The notes beneath the pieces were generated by a model, which was given only the letters and a program-made list of their open reading frames with translations, had not been told where the DNA came from and searched no databases. The position numbers were made by a program, and so were the translations under genes. From Terrimesophilobacter sp963702165 (lineage in GTDB: Bacteria; Actinomycetota; Actinomycetes; Actinomycetales; Microbacteriaceae): a stretch of DNA of 64,000 bases. The stretch lies in contig OY969722.1 in NCBI GenBank assembly GCA_963702165.1, forward strand, positions 2,108,001 to 2,172,000, given 5' to 3'. Below are positions 36,513 through 45,568 of the stretch, in pieces (within the stretch, counting starts at the first letter, position 1; each line of letters begins with the position of its first letter).

Positions 36513-37469
36513 ATGAGCCACCGCATCGAGATCCCCACCATCAGCATCGACCGCGACCCCGCCGTAGTCGGCCATGAGATCGACCAGACCCTGCGCGAGG
36601 TCGGTTTCTTCCAGATCGTCGATCACGGAGTTCCGGATGCTGTCGCCGACCGCTGCTGGGAGATCACACAGACCTTCTTCGACCTGCCCCTGGAGAACAA
36701 GCTCGAGGTCGAGCGTCCGGCCGGCGGTCTCTATGGCTACTTCCCGATGAAGTCGGAGTCGCTCGCCAACTCACTCGACGCGATGGCGCCTGGCGACCTG
36801 AAGGAGAGCTTCAACATGGGCCCGGGTGCCACCAGCCGCACCCTCGTCGACGAGACCGAGGCCAGCCTCTTCTCGCCGAACGTGTGGCCCACCGCGCTGC
36901 CCGAGATGCGCGAGGCGTGGGATGCCTACTTCGCCGCCATGACGGACCTCTCGAACCGCCTGATGTCGATCTTCGCGCTCGGCCTTGACCTGCCCGCCGA
37001 CTTCTTCGCCGACAAGATCGACGCCAGCCCGAGCGCGCTGCGCGCCATCAACTACCCCGAGCAGACCACCCCTCCCGAGGAGGGTCAACAGCGCGCCGGT
37101 GCGCACACCGACTACGGCACGCTGACCATCCTGCGGCAGGAACTCGGGAAGGGCGGCCTGCAGGTGCGCGACGACAAGTCGGATGCCTGGGTGGACGTTC
37201 CGCCCACCGCGGGCGCCTACGTCATCAACATCGGCGACCTGATGGCCCGCTGGACCAACGACCGCTGGACCTCCACCCTGCACCGCGTGGTGAACCCGGA
37301 TGCAGGCTCGACCCAGTCGCAGCGCCGGCAGAGCATGCCGTTCTTCCACAACGCCAACTACTCGACGATCGTCGAGTGCATCGCCGCGGGCGAGGAGCCG
37401 AAGTACGAGCCGGTCATGGCCGGCCCGCACCTGGCCGGGAAGTCGCACAAGAGCATCGTCGGCTCGTGA
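36513..37469 (+). CDS. 2-oxoglutarate/Fe(II)-dependent dioxygenase (isopenicillin N synthase-like)
   Basis: 318 residues. The N-terminal DIOX_N block (GFFQIVDHGVPDAV) and C-terminal double-stranded helix are both present. Iron ligands are His/Asp in AHTDYGTLTIL and His in TLHRVVNP; the 2OG-binding Arg-x-Ser is RRQS (QRRQSMPFF). The length fits the IPNS-like superfamily. Substrate cannot be told. Stands alone and starts with an ATG at 36513. Confidence 0.87.
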   Translation: MSHRIEIPTISIDRDPAVVGHEIDQTLREVGFFQIVDHGVPDAVADRCWEITQTFFDLPLENKLEVERPAGGLYGYFPMKSESLANSLDAMAPGDLKESFNMGPGATSRTLVDETEASLFSPNVWPTALPEMREAWDAYFAAMTDLSNRLMSIFALGLDLPADFFADKIDASPSALRAINYPEQTTPPEEGQQRAGAHTDYGTLTILRQELGKGGLQVRDDKSDAWVDVPPTAGAYVINIGDLMARWTNDRWTSTLHRVVNPDAGSTQSQRRQSMPFFHNANYSTIVECIAAGEEPKYEPVMAGPHLAGKSHKSIVGS

Positions 37470-37493
37470 ACCGCCGACAGGCGCGTTGAACCC

Positions 37494-37575
37494 CTGTTGT
37501 GCAGGACATTTCGCGGCCAATGGCCCCGGACGCCGGTGAACACGGCACCGGACGGCCGGATGTCCTGCATAACAG
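37494..37575. repeat. Long imperfect palindrome after oxygenase gene
   Basis: CTGTTGTGCAGGACAT (37494-37509) is mirrored by ATGTCCTGCATAACAG (37560-37575), 15 of 16 positions, enclosing a GC-rich centre. It lies just after the oxygenase stop and could act as a terminator or be a small REP/MITE-like unit. Confidence 0.7.
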
Positions 37576-37589
37576 GACGCGAGGGGACC

Positions 37590-37678
37590 GGTCTCGACAA
37601 GCTCGACCACCGTGCAGGTGACGGTCGACCATCGGTAGGCGTCAGGGAGCGGGGCGGTCTCGACAAGCTCGACCACCG
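37590..37678 (+). repeat. Two exact 23-bp direct repeats
   Basis: GGTCTCGACAAGCTCGACC plus ACCG occurs at 37590-37612 and again at 37656-37678. Each contains TCGACAAGCTCGA, a near-palindrome. The sequence has the look of a dispersed intergenic repeat. Confidence 0.85.
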
Positions 37679-37688
37679 ATGGTGGGCG

Positions 37689-38048
37689 TCAGCGGGTGAT
37701 GTCGACCACGCAGAAGCGGTTGCCCTCAGGGTCAGCCATGATCTCGTAGTCGGCGTCATCCGGGCGCTTGTCCCAGTGCACGCGCGTGGCACCGAGCGCC
37801 TCCAGCCGGGCGATGTCCTCGGCCTGCCGCTCGGTGTACAGGTCGAGGTGGATGCGCGGAGGAATCCGCAGGTCCGACGGGTGAGCGTCAAGTGACATGT
37901 TCGGCCCGACACCGTCCCGCGGCCGCAGCACGATGAAGTCGTCGTCCCGCGTCGGCTCCCTCGGCTCGTAGTCGAGCGCGGCCGTCCAGAACGCCTCCTG
38001 GCGCGGCAGGTCCGTGACCCGCACCACAATCGAGCCGACCCTCAGCAT
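37689..38048 (-). CDS. VOC (glyoxalase/bleomycin-resistance fold) protein
   Basis: 119 residues, one VOC module: VGSIVVRVTDLPRQEAFW at the start, IHLDLYTERQAED in the middle and MADPEGNRFCVVD at the end, with the metal-site Glu position occupied in the second half. Small single-module VOC proteins of this type are common in actinobacteria and mostly uncharacterised. No substrate proposed. Confidence 0.82.
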   Translation of the reverse strand: MLRVGSIVVRVTDLPRQEAFWTAALDYEPREPTRDDDFIVLRPRDGVGPNMSLDAHPSDLRIPPRIHLDLYTERQAEDIARLEALGATRVHWDKRPDDADYEIMADPEGNRFCVVDITR

Positions 38049-38128
38049 CCGGCAACGATAACCCCTGCACCTCAGCGCCGGTCAAATGTGCGAGCGCGCG
38101 CGCAATATCGGGCGCGCTCGGACAATTG

Positions 38129-38146
38129 GGCGGCGCTCGCGCCGCC
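38129..38146. terminator. GC-rich hairpin at end of MFS gene
   Basis: GGCGGCG (38129-38135), loop CTCG, CGCCGCC (38140-38146). The stem touches the stop codon of the leftward MFS gene. No U run; weak evidence for termination. Confidence 0.45.
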
Positions 38147-39411
38147 TACGGCACGGCGTCCTGCTCCGCGGCATCCATCGCGCGGTCGGTGAGGATGTAC
38201 ATGAACGCCATCAACGACAGCGACAGCGCCGCCGAGAGCCCGAACACCCAGGTCAGGCCGAGCCACTCGCCGATCAGCCCGCCGAGCGCGGCACCCAGCG
38301 GCATGGTCCCCCACGCGATCAACCGGTAGCCGCTGTTGACCCGGCCGAGCAGACGGTCGGGTGTGATGCGCTGCCGCAGCGACACGACGACGACGTTCCA
38401 CAGCACGACGGTGACCCCACCGATGAAGAATCCGATGCCGATGAGCCAGACATTGGTGGTGAACGCCGGGACGCCGATCATGATGGCGCCACCGACGGTG
38501 CCGATCATGAGTGAACCCGATCTGCCGACCCAGTCCTCGATGCGCTCGGCGATCAGCGAGCCGAGCAGGCTGCCGATGGCGCTCGCGGTCAGCAGCACGC
38601 CGAAGCCCGGCTCGGAGAGGCCCATCGCCGACTCTGGGCCGACCGCGTAAAGCACGAACACCGCGAACGAGGCGCTGGAGGCCAGGTTGAAGATGCCGGT
38701 CATGATGGCGAGCGTGCGCAGGATGCGGTGCCTAAGCAGGAAGCGCAACCCCTCGGCGATGTCAGCGCGAATGGTGGTCTTCTCACCCTCGCGATGCACC
38801 TTGAAGCTGCCCCGGATGAGCAGCAGCACGCCGACCGCAGCAATCCACATGCCCGCGGGCACCGTGAACGCGATGGCCGCGCCGGCCGCGACCAGGAATC
38901 CGCCAAGCGGAGGGCCGACGAACTGGTTGGCGGTCAGCTCGACCGCGTACAGGCGACCGTTCGCCCGGGACAGCTGATCACGACCGACGATCTGCGGCAT
39001 GATCGACTGCGCCGACGTGTCGTAGATGGTCTCGGCGAATCCGATGGCCAGTCCGACGACGTAGATCAGCCAGATCGACCCGAGCCCCATCAACGCCGCG
39101 ACGGCGAGCGCGACCAGCGCAAGCGCGCGCGTGGTGTTGGCGACGACCATGAGGGTGCGCCGGTCCATTCGGTCGGCGAGCGCGCCGGCTTGCAGCGCGA
39201 AGATCAGCCACGGCAGTCGCAGCGCCAGCGATACGCCCGCGATCAGGATCGGCGATTGGGTGTAGGTGATCGCGACCAGCGGCAAAGCGACGCTGAACAC
39301 GCCGTCGGCCAGGTTGGAGAGCCCGGAGGAGCTCCACAGCTTCCAGTACGAGGCACCGAGCGGTCGCCGCGCGACCGGATCACGTTTCGTCACCACGGAA
39401 CAGTGACACAT
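38146..39411 (-). CDS. MFS exporter (EntS/MFS_3 type)
   Basis: 421 residues with 12 predicted helices. The loop ALADRMDRRTLMV after helix 2 is MFS motif A, and FAETIYDTSAQSIMPQIV is the signature stretch of the MFS_3 / EntS-like exporter group. Substrate unknown; relatives export siderophores or drugs. A GTG at 39393 (VTKRDP) is an alternative start. Confidence 0.85.
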   Translation of the reverse strand: MCHCSVVTKRDPVARRPLGASYWKLWSSSGLSNLADGVFSVALPLVAITYTQSPILIAGVSLALRLPWLIFALQAGALADRMDRRTLMVVANTTRALALVALAVAALMGLGSIWLIYVVGLAIGFAETIYDTSAQSIMPQIVGRDQLSRANGRLYAVELTANQFVGPPLGGFLVAAGAAIAFTVPAGMWIAAVGVLLLIRGSFKVHREGEKTTIRADIAEGLRFLLRHRILRTLAIMTGIFNLASSASFAVFVLYAVGPESAMGLSEPGFGVLLTASAIGSLLGSLIAERIEDWVGRSGSLMIGTVGGAIMIGVPAFTTNVWLIGIGFFIGGVTVVLWNVVVVSLRQRITPDRLLGRVNSGYRLIAWGTMPLGAALGGLIGEWLGLTWVFGLSAALSLSLMAFMYILTDRAMDAAEQDAVP

Positions 39412-39451
39412 TAGGGGCCCCGGGCACCACTACCACGCGGCCGGCGGCGAA

Positions 39452-39697
39452 TCAGCTGGTCGGCGCCTCGGGCAGACCAAGGGCGGCACGGATGCGGTCC
39501 TCGGCATCCGGTGCGTCCTGCGCCGCCTCGACATTCGCCTCGGTCACGGCGCGAACAATCTCCTCGCGCTGGATGCGAACCCCGCGTGGCGCGTCGATGC
39601 CGATCCGGACGCCATCCGACCTCGTCTCGAGGATGGTGATGACGATGTCATCGCCGACAAGCAGCCGCTCGCCCGTTCTCCTCGTCAACACCAGCAC
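39452..39697 (-). CDS. csrA: Translational regulator CsrA
   Basis: 81 residues. MLVLTRRTGERLLVGDDI and the VRIGIDAPRGVRIQREEI block are the two RNA-binding edges of CsrA, here with a longer acidic C-terminal tail (EAAQDAPDAED). In flagellate Gram-positives CsrA represses flagellin translation and is titrated by FliW; no fliW is present in the window. It is the last gene of the flagellar run, 4 bp after the FlhF-like gene. Confidence 0.95.
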   Translation of the reverse strand: MLVLTRRTGERLLVGDDIVITILETRSDGVRIGIDAPRGVRIQREEIVRAVTEANVEAAQDAPDAEDRIRAALGLPEAPTS

Positions 39698-39701
39698 CTT
39701 G

Positions 39702-40565
39702 TCAGCCTATCCAAGCGTCGAACGCCCAACTCACCGGCAGGTTCAGCGACTCCACCGATTCCGGGGTGTCGGTCGATCGGCGACGCATCGCCGCCACCGC
39801 GTCGACCCGGACCACGGCGTCGAGTTCACGCACCCAGGCGCCGGTGTCGGCCGGCTTCCGCCCGGCGTCGACGACCGCCCACACCTGATCGGCGCGCAAC
39901 GCCTCGAGCATGCCCGCGTGCTCACGCACCGATACCGTGCCGTGCCCCAACCCGACCGCAATGAAGACCGGTCGGCCCGCCCGCACTCCGGTCGCCCTGG
40001 CGGCGATCGCGGCCTGCCTGTCCTCGACCCGTTTGGCATCCGGGATCACCAGCCCACCGGCCACCGAGATTGCGGCGCTTCTCGCCATCATTCGGGTGAC
40101 CGGCAGGGCGTCGCCGTCGAGGCCGGCCACGATGACCAGGTCCCCCGCGTTTCCGAGCGGCAGCGGCGTGCTCGGCACCGCGACGGCGGGGGCGGCGACC
40201 GGCGCATCCGTCACCGCAGCCAACTCCCCGAGGATGTCGGCGAACTCGCGCGACGACGTCGACAGGCTCGCCCTCGCCTGGGGCCCGTTCACGTGCACCT
40301 CCGCTGCGTCCGCATCGTCCAGCAGCGCGGCGATCCCGACCCGCGCGGGCAGGTCCAGCTCGTGCGCGTCGATCGGACGGGTATCGAGCGGCGGGTCGGG
40401 CACCTCAACGGTCGCCACGAACCGCCGGGTGGCGAAGAACCCGCCGATGCCGCCGACGGTCACCTCGTCGACGGCGATGATGGTGGCCTGCGGGCCATAG
40501 CTGGCCATGACGCGCGAACTCAGCTCGCCGAGGCTGGGGCTTTCAAGCTGCAATCGCCGAGGCAC
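39702..40565 (-). CDS. FlhF-like protein without GTPase P-loop
   Basis: 287 residues starting with GTG inside the end of flhA (23-bp overlap). Residues 1-55 (GELSSRVMASYGPQATIIAV...GGIGGFFATRRF) resemble the FlhF N-terminal domain. After an Ala/Pro linker, residues 142-285 follow the layout of an SRP-type GTPase, but where the P-loop should be the sequence is AGLDGDALPVTRM (147-159), with no GKT. So either a nucleotide-free relative of FlhF or an unrelated protein in its place; identity is tentative. Confidence 0.55.
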   Translation of the reverse strand: MPRRLQLESPSLGELSSRVMASYGPQATIIAVDEVTVGGIGGFFATRRFVATVEVPDPPLDTRPIDAHELDLPARVGIAALLDDADAAEVHVNGPQARASLSTSSREFADILGELAAVTDAPVAAPAVAVPSTPLPLGNAGDLVIVAGLDGDALPVTRMMARSAAISVAGGLVIPDAKRVEDRQAAIAARATGVRAGRPVFIAVGLGHGTVSVREHAGMLEALRADQVWAVVDAGRKPADTGAWVRELDAVVRVDAVAAMRRRSTDTPESVESLNLPVSWAFDAWIG

Positions 40566-42585
40566 TGCGGATCACCCCCACCGTCTCGATCTCAGCGTTC
40601 ACCGCGGTGACCTCCTGATAGGAGAGCACAGGCACCCCGCCGTGCTGCGGCGACACCAGGCGCCGGATGGCGGGGCGCAGCGCTGGCGCACAGACCAGGA
40701 TCGCGCCCTGGCCTCTCGCCTGGACCGCCTCGAACGACTCCCGCACCGAGCCGAGCACCGCCTCGATCGTCTTCGCGTCGAGCACGATCTGACTTCCGTT
40801 CTCGCTGGGCCGCAGTTGCTCCAGCATCGTCTGCTCGAGCAGCGGGTCGATCATGATGACCCGCAACAGTCCACCATCCAGGTGCCGGGCGGCGATGGTC
40901 GGCCCGAGCGCCATCCGCGCCGTCTCGATCAGCCCCTCAGGGTCACCGGAGACCTTGGCGCGCAGTGCGAGCGCTTCGTAGATGCGCGGCAGGTCGTTGA
41001 TCGGAACCTGCTCGACCAGCAGCCCCTGCAGCACCCGCTGCACCTCAGCCAGAGTGAGCAATGACGGCACCAGTTCGTCGACTGCCGACGGGTTGACCTG
41101 CTTCACGCCCTCGGTGAGCATGCGCACGTCCTCCCGGGTGAGCAGCCGGGCGGCGTTCTGCGTGATCAGTGACGACAGGTGGGTGACGAGCACCGACACC
41201 CGGTCGATCACCGTCGCGCCGGCGAGCTCCGCGCTGTGCCGCAGCTCGCTGGAGACCCACTTGCCGTTCAGCCCGAACACCGGCTCGGTGGTGGACGGCC
41301 CCGGCAGGCCGTCGAGCTCGTCGCCGAGTGCGAGAACCTTGCCGCGCGGCGCCGAGCCGCGGCCCGCCTCAACCCCGGCGATCCGGATTGCGTAGCTGCC
41401 GGACGGCAGGTCAATGCTGTCCCGCGTGCGCACTGGCGGCACCACGATGCCCAGCTCGAAGGCGATCTTCCGGCGCAGCGCGCGCACCCGGGCGAGCAGG
41501 TCGTCGGATGCGCCGGTGACGAGGTCGATGAGATCCGGCGCCAGCTGGATCTCCAGCGCGTGCACCCGCATCTGCTCGATCAGGTCCTCTGTGGTCTCGG
41601 CCTCCGGGGTGACCGCCTCGACCTGGGCGGCCTTCGCCTGTTCCCTGGCCGCCGACGCCTTGAGGCGCTGCGCCACCAGGATCAGCGCGGCGCCGATGAT
41701 GACGAACGGGATCATCGGCATGCCGGGGATCAGCGACATCACGATGGACGCGCATCCGGTGATCATCAACGCCATCCGCGACTGGGTCAGCTGGGCTGTC
41801 GCGGTCGACCCCATGTCGGCCTCGACGTTGGACCGGGTCACGATCATGCCGGTGGACACCGCCATCAGCAGCGCGGGAATCTGTGTGACCAGGCCGTCGC
41901 CGATGGTCAGCAGCGTGTAGGTGTTCAGCGCGTCGCCGAAGTCCATGCCGCGCTGCACCAGGCCGATCGCGACGCCACCGATCGAGTTGATGATGATGAT
42001 CACCAGACCGGCGATCGCGTCGCCCTTCACGAACTTGGAGGCGCCATCCATCGCGCCGTAGAAGTCTGCCTCAGCGGCCACCGCGGCGCGGCGCTCCCTG
42101 GCCTCCGCGTCGGTGATCAGCCCGGCGTTCAGGTCCGCGTCGATCGCCATCTGCTTGCCCGGCATCGCGTCGAGCGTGAACCGCGCACCAACTTCGGCAA
42201 CCCGCTCCGCGCCCTTGGTTACGACCACGAACTGGATGACCACCAGGATGAGGAACACCACGGCACCAATGATCAGCGAACCGCCGACGGCGACGTGCCC
42301 GAACGCCTCGATGACCTGGCCGGCGTAGGCGTCACCGAGCACAAGCCGGGTGGATGCGACGTTGATACCGAGCCGGAACAGAGTCGCCACAAGCAGCAGC
42401 GACGGGAACACCGAGAAGTCGAGCGGCTTTTTGACGAACATGCTCGTGAGCAGGATGACGAGCGCGAACAGGATGTTCACGATGATCAGCACGTCAAGCA
42501 GGAAGGCGGGGACCGGCACAACCAGCAGCAGGATGATGCCGACGACGCCTACCGGCACGCCGAGCATCGCAAAGGCGCTTTTCAC
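40543..42585 (-). CDS. flhA: Flagellar export gate protein FlhA
   Basis: 680 residues. The GTG at 42585 is preceded by GGAGG six bases away; a longer reading into flhB is rejected. Eight N-terminal helices include the FlhA signature LLLVATLFRLGINVASTRL. The conserved cytoplasmic loop and C-terminal soluble part (VDELVPSLLTLAEVQRVLQGLL) are intact. It forms the nonameric proton-driven export gate with FlhB. It lies 16 bp after flhB. Confidence 0.95.
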   Translation of the reverse strand: MKSAFAMLGVPVGVVGIILLLVVPVPAFLLDVLIIVNILFALVILLTSMFVKKPLDFSVFPSLLLVATLFRLGINVASTRLVLGDAYAGQVIEAFGHVAVGGSLIIGAVVFLILVVIQFVVVTKGAERVAEVGARFTLDAMPGKQMAIDADLNAGLITDAEARERRAAVAAEADFYGAMDGASKFVKGDAIAGLVIIIINSIGGVAIGLVQRGMDFGDALNTYTLLTIGDGLVTQIPALLMAVSTGMIVTRSNVEADMGSTATAQLTQSRMALMITGCASIVMSLIPGMPMIPFVIIGAALILVAQRLKASAAREQAKAAQVEAVTPEAETTEDLIEQMRVHALEIQLAPDLIDLVTGASDDLLARVRALRRKIAFELGIVVPPVRTRDSIDLPSGSYAIRIAGVEAGRGSAPRGKVLALGDELDGLPGPSTTEPVFGLNGKWVSSELRHSAELAGATVIDRVSVLVTHLSSLITQNAARLLTREDVRMLTEGVKQVNPSAVDELVPSLLTLAEVQRVLQGLLVEQVPINDLPRIYEALALRAKVSGDPEGLIETARMALGPTIAARHLDGGLLRVIMIDPLLEQTMLEQLRPSENGSQIVLDAKTIEAVLGSVRESFEAVQARGQGAILVCAPALRPAIRRLVSPQHGGVPVLSYQEVTAVNAEIETVGVIRSASAIAA

Positions 42586-42586
42586 C

Positions 42587-42597
42587 AGATACCTCCA
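42587..42597 (-). promoter_or_regulatory. Ribosome binding site deciding the flhA start
   Basis: Minus-strand TGGAGG, then TATCTG, then GTG AAA. The spacing supports GTG 42585 as the flhA start over codons further upstream that would overlap flhB. Confidence 0.75.
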
Positions 42598-42601
42598 GAA
42601 C

Positions 42602-43690
42602 TCATGCCGACACCGCCGGCTGGGGAAGGATGTGCACGCCCTGCGTGCCACGAGACTTCAGTGCCATCACGAACGCGAGCACGCGCGCGACCGCATCGTA
42701 GAGCTCGACCGGAATCTCCTGCCCGAGCTCGCACGACGCGTGCAGTGCGCGTGCGAGGGGAATGTCCCTGACCATCGGCACGCGCTTGCTCTCGGCCTCC
42801 TCGCGGATGCGGGCAGCGATCGCCCCAGCCCCCTTGGCGACGACGCGGGGCGCCGACTTGCCCGGCTCGTAGCGCAATGCGACGGCGAAGTGCACCGGGT
42901 TGACCACGACGACGTCCGCGTCGGCGATGGCTGCCATCATCCGGTTGCGGCTGAGCAGCAGCTGCCGCGAGCGGCGCTGGGCCTTGATGAGCGGGTCACC
43001 GTCCTGCGACTTGTTCTCGTCGCGTACCTCTTTCTTGGTCATCCGGGTGCGCTTCCGGTTTCTCCTGATGACCACCCAGACATCCGCGACGGCAAGCACC
43101 AGTCCGGCGATGACCGCGAACTGCACGAGGGTCGCGGCGCCCTGTCCGGCGGCATCCAGCAGTGCGCTGACCGACTGCGACCCGGCGCCCATGAGCACCG
43201 GCATCAGGCCCTGCACCACCAGGAAGAGCACCAGTCCGACGACCGCGGTCTTCAGCAGCGCCTTGGCACCGTTCCACAGCGCCTGCATGCCGAAGGTGCG
43301 CTTGAGCCCGCTGACCAGATTGAACTGCTCGAACTTGCCCTTGAACTTCCGGAAATGGATGCCGCCCTGCAAAGCGGCACCGATGAGCACGGCGATCGCG
43401 ACCACCGCGAGCAGCGGGCCGATCGTGGACAGCACCGACGACATCCCCTGCCACAGCGATAGAACCGCGACCGACGGCTCAGGCGACGCGGCGACCGCGC
43501 CGAGCCGGAACAGCTGGTCGGTACCGGCGGAAGCGCCGTTCGCCAGCGCCATCGGCAACAGCACCGCAGCCGCGCCGATGCCGAGCCAGGCGGTGAGGTC
43601 CTGGGACTTGGAAAGCTGGCCCTTGGACCGCACCTCCTTCATTCGCTTGTCGGTGGCTTGCTCTGTGCGTTCTTCCGAGGTGTCCGACAT
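42602..43690 (-). CDS. flhB: Flagellar export switch protein FlhB
   Basis: 362 residues. N-terminal SEERTEQATDKRMKEVRSKGQ is diagnostic, followed by four helices and a cytoplasmic domain. The autocleavage site, normally NPTH, reads NPVH (residues 264-267); Asn and Pro, between which cleavage occurs, and His are kept. In this family cleavage switches export from hook to filament substrates. The start follows the fliR stop directly (TAG ATG). Confidence 0.95.
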   Translation of the reverse strand: MSDTSEERTEQATDKRMKEVRSKGQLSKSQDLTAWLGIGAAAVLLPMALANGASAGTDQLFRLGAVAASPEPSVAVLSLWQGMSSVLSTIGPLLAVVAIAVLIGAALQGGIHFRKFKGKFEQFNLVSGLKRTFGMQALWNGAKALLKTAVVGLVLFLVVQGLMPVLMGAGSQSVSALLDAAGQGAATLVQFAVIAGLVLAVADVWVVIRRNRKRTRMTKKEVRDENKSQDGDPLIKAQRRSRQLLLSRNRMMAAIADADVVVVNPVHFAVALRYEPGKSAPRVVAKGAGAIAARIREEAESKRVPMVRDIPLARALHASCELGQEIPVELYDAVARVLAFVMALKSRGTQGVHILPQPAVSA

Positions 43691-44449
43691 CTAGTTCACC
43701 CCCGTCAGCAGCTTCAGCGCGTCGCCGGTCAGCGACTCGATGATCTGCGGCAGCGCCACGAACACGGTCACGGCGAAGGTCAGCGTGAGCAGGATCTTGA
43801 GCGGGAAGCCGAGCGCGAACGCGTTGAGCGCCGGCGCGACACGCGTGAGCAGGCCAAGCCCGACGTCGGCGAGGAACAGGATGACAATGAGCGGCCCGGC
43901 GATCTGCACCGACGACAGGAACAGCTCGGTGATGCCGTTCGTCATCGCCTCGACCGGCCGGCCGAGGTCGATCGCACCGCCGATCGGCAGGGCGCTGAAG
44001 CTGCGGGTCAGGCCACCGATGATCAGCTGGTACGCCCCGGTGCTGAAGATGAGCACCACAGCGGCCATGTTGAACAGCCGCGCGAACTGCGCGCCGTTGA
44101 CCATCGACTGCGGGTCGAACCCCTGAGCGAGCTGGAACCCGCCGAACAGGTCGATCAGGCTGCCCGCCGACTGCACAGCCGAGAACACGATCATCACGAG
44201 GAATCCGAGCAGCGCACCCATGAGCAGTTCGAGCGTCAGCGCGGCCAGAAAGCCGGCGGTGTCCAACGAGGTGTAGCCGGCCGTCACCGCGGGCGATACC
44301 GCGAGGGCAAGCCCGATCGCCAGCATCGCCTTGATGCGGGCCGGGAACGCGCGGGAGGAGAACGGTGGGGCGATGACGAGGAAGGTGGTCATCCGCACCG
44401 CGGCCAGCATGACCGCTTCCATCCACGCGGGGTTGATCGCGAGCTGCAT
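43691..44449 (-). CDS. fliR: Flagellar export gate protein FliR
   Basis: 252 residues, six predicted helices. Conserved blocks RMTTFLVIAPPFSSRAFPARI and LIDLFGGFQLAQGFDPQSM are typical FliR. Forms the FliPQR export core in the membrane. Starts 1 bp after the fliQ stop; intact. Confidence 0.93.
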   Translation of the reverse strand: MQLAINPAWMEAVMLAAVRMTTFLVIAPPFSSRAFPARIKAMLAIGLALAVSPAVTAGYTSLDTAGFLAALTLELLMGALLGFLVMIVFSAVQSAGSLIDLFGGFQLAQGFDPQSMVNGAQFARLFNMAAVVLIFSTGAYQLIIGGLTRSFSALPIGGAIDLGRPVEAMTNGITELFLSSVQIAGPLIVILFLADVGLGLLTRVAPALNAFALGFPLKILLTLTFAVTVFVALPQIIESLTGDALKLLTGVN

Positions 44450-44450
44450 G

Positions 44451-44726
44451 TCAGCCGCTCCCGATAAGCGACGGGATCGAGTCGAACAGCCCGTTTGTGA
44501 AGGCCACCATCTCGGAGATCATCCAATGCCCACTGATCAGCAGCGCCAGGCCGACGGCGACCACCTTCGGCACAAACGACAGCGTCACCTCCTGCACCTG
44601 GGTGATCGACTGCAGCAGCGAGATGGCGAAGCCGACGACAAGCGCGGTGACCAGCAGCGGCGCCCCCAGCTTGGCTGCGACCAGCAGCCCCTGCACGCCG
44701 ATGTCGAGAACGGCGTTGGAATCCAT
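44451..44726 (-). CDS. fliQ: Flagellar export gate protein FliQ
   Basis: 91 residues with two helices (VAAKLGAPLLVTALVVGFAISLLQ; VPKVVAVGLALLISGHWM), joined by the conserved SITQVQEVTLSF loop. The start ATG overlaps the fliP stop by one base, which excludes the longer reading. Standard FliQ size. Confidence 0.93.
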   Translation of the reverse strand: MDSNAVLDIGVQGLLVAAKLGAPLLVTALVVGFAISLLQSITQVQEVTLSFVPKVVAVGLALLISGHWMISEMVAFTNGLFDSIPSLIGSG

Positions 44727-45568
44727 CAGCCACCCCCGTTGTAGCTGCTGATGAGCGACGTGATGATGAGGCCCCACCCGTCGACCAGCACGAACAGCAG
44801 GATCTTGAACGGCAGCGAGATCATCACCGGCGGGAGCATCATCATGCCCATGGCCATGAGCGCCGAGGCGACGACCAGGTCGATCACCAGGAAGGGCACG
44901 AACACGACGAAGCCGATGATGAATGCCGCGCGCAGCTCAGAGATCAGGAACGCCGGGATGAGGGTCAGCATCGGCACCGACGCCGGGTCTTCCGGGTTCG
45001 GCAGCTCGGCCGCGCGGGTCATCAGTGCGAGGTCCTCTTCGCGCGTGAACGACAGCATGAACGAGCGCAGTGGCCCGGATGCCGCGTCAACGGCATCCGC
45101 GAACGTCATGGTTCCCGCCAGGTAGGGCTGAACCCCGACATCGTTCATCTCCGTCAGCACCGGGCTCATGATGAACAGCGAGAGGAACAGGGCGAGACCT
45201 GCGATGACCTGGTTCGGTGGGATGGACGGCAGCGACAGCGCATTCCTGGCCATCGCGAGCACCACGAAGATCTTCGTGAACGAGGTCATCATCAGCAGCA
45301 GCGCGGGTGCGACCGAGAGCAGGGTGATGCCGATGAGGGTGAGGATCGAGGCCGACGGCGCACCGTTGGGGCCGTTGATGTCGATGGTGATGCCGCCGAA
45401 CCCGTCGGTCGGCGGTGTCGGATCGGTCGGCGGCACCGGGTCGATGGTCACCGCGCCGGCCGCGACCGGATCGAGGAGCACGAGGCCGGCGAGCACGACG
45501 GCAGCCGCGACCGCTGGCGCTAGACGCCGCCGCGTGCCGCGTGCTGCTGCTGCCGACGAGGTGGTCAC
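44726..45568 (-). CDS. fliP: Flagellar export gate protein FliP
   Basis: 280 residues from GTG 45568, which overlaps the fliO stop. It has a cleavable signal (VAAAVVLAGLVLLDPVAAGA), a proline-rich external linker, then the FliP core: SFTKIFVVLAMARNALSL, PPNQVIAGLALFLSLFIMSP and PFLVIDLVVASALMAMGMMMLPP. The longer upstream frame lies over fliO and is discarded. Confidence 0.94.
   Translation of the reverse strand: MTTSSAAAARGTRRRLAPAVAAAVVLAGLVLLDPVAAGAVTIDPVPPTDPTPPTDGFGGITIDINGPNGAPSASILTLIGITLLSVAPALLLMMTSFTKIFVVLAMARNALSLPSIPPNQVIAGLALFLSLFIMSPVLTEMNDVGVQPYLAGTMTFADAVDAASGPLRSFMLSFTREEDLALMTRAAELPNPEDPASVPMLTLIPAFLISELRAAFIIGFVVFVPFLVIDLVVASALMAMGMMMLPPVMISLPFKILLFVLVDGWGLIITSLISSYNGGG

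Noticed and set aside
41179..42771. Long plus-strand frame opposite flhA/flhB (530 codons)
   Set aside because: Arg/Gly/His/Asp-rich shadow of two certain genes on the other strand; no domain.
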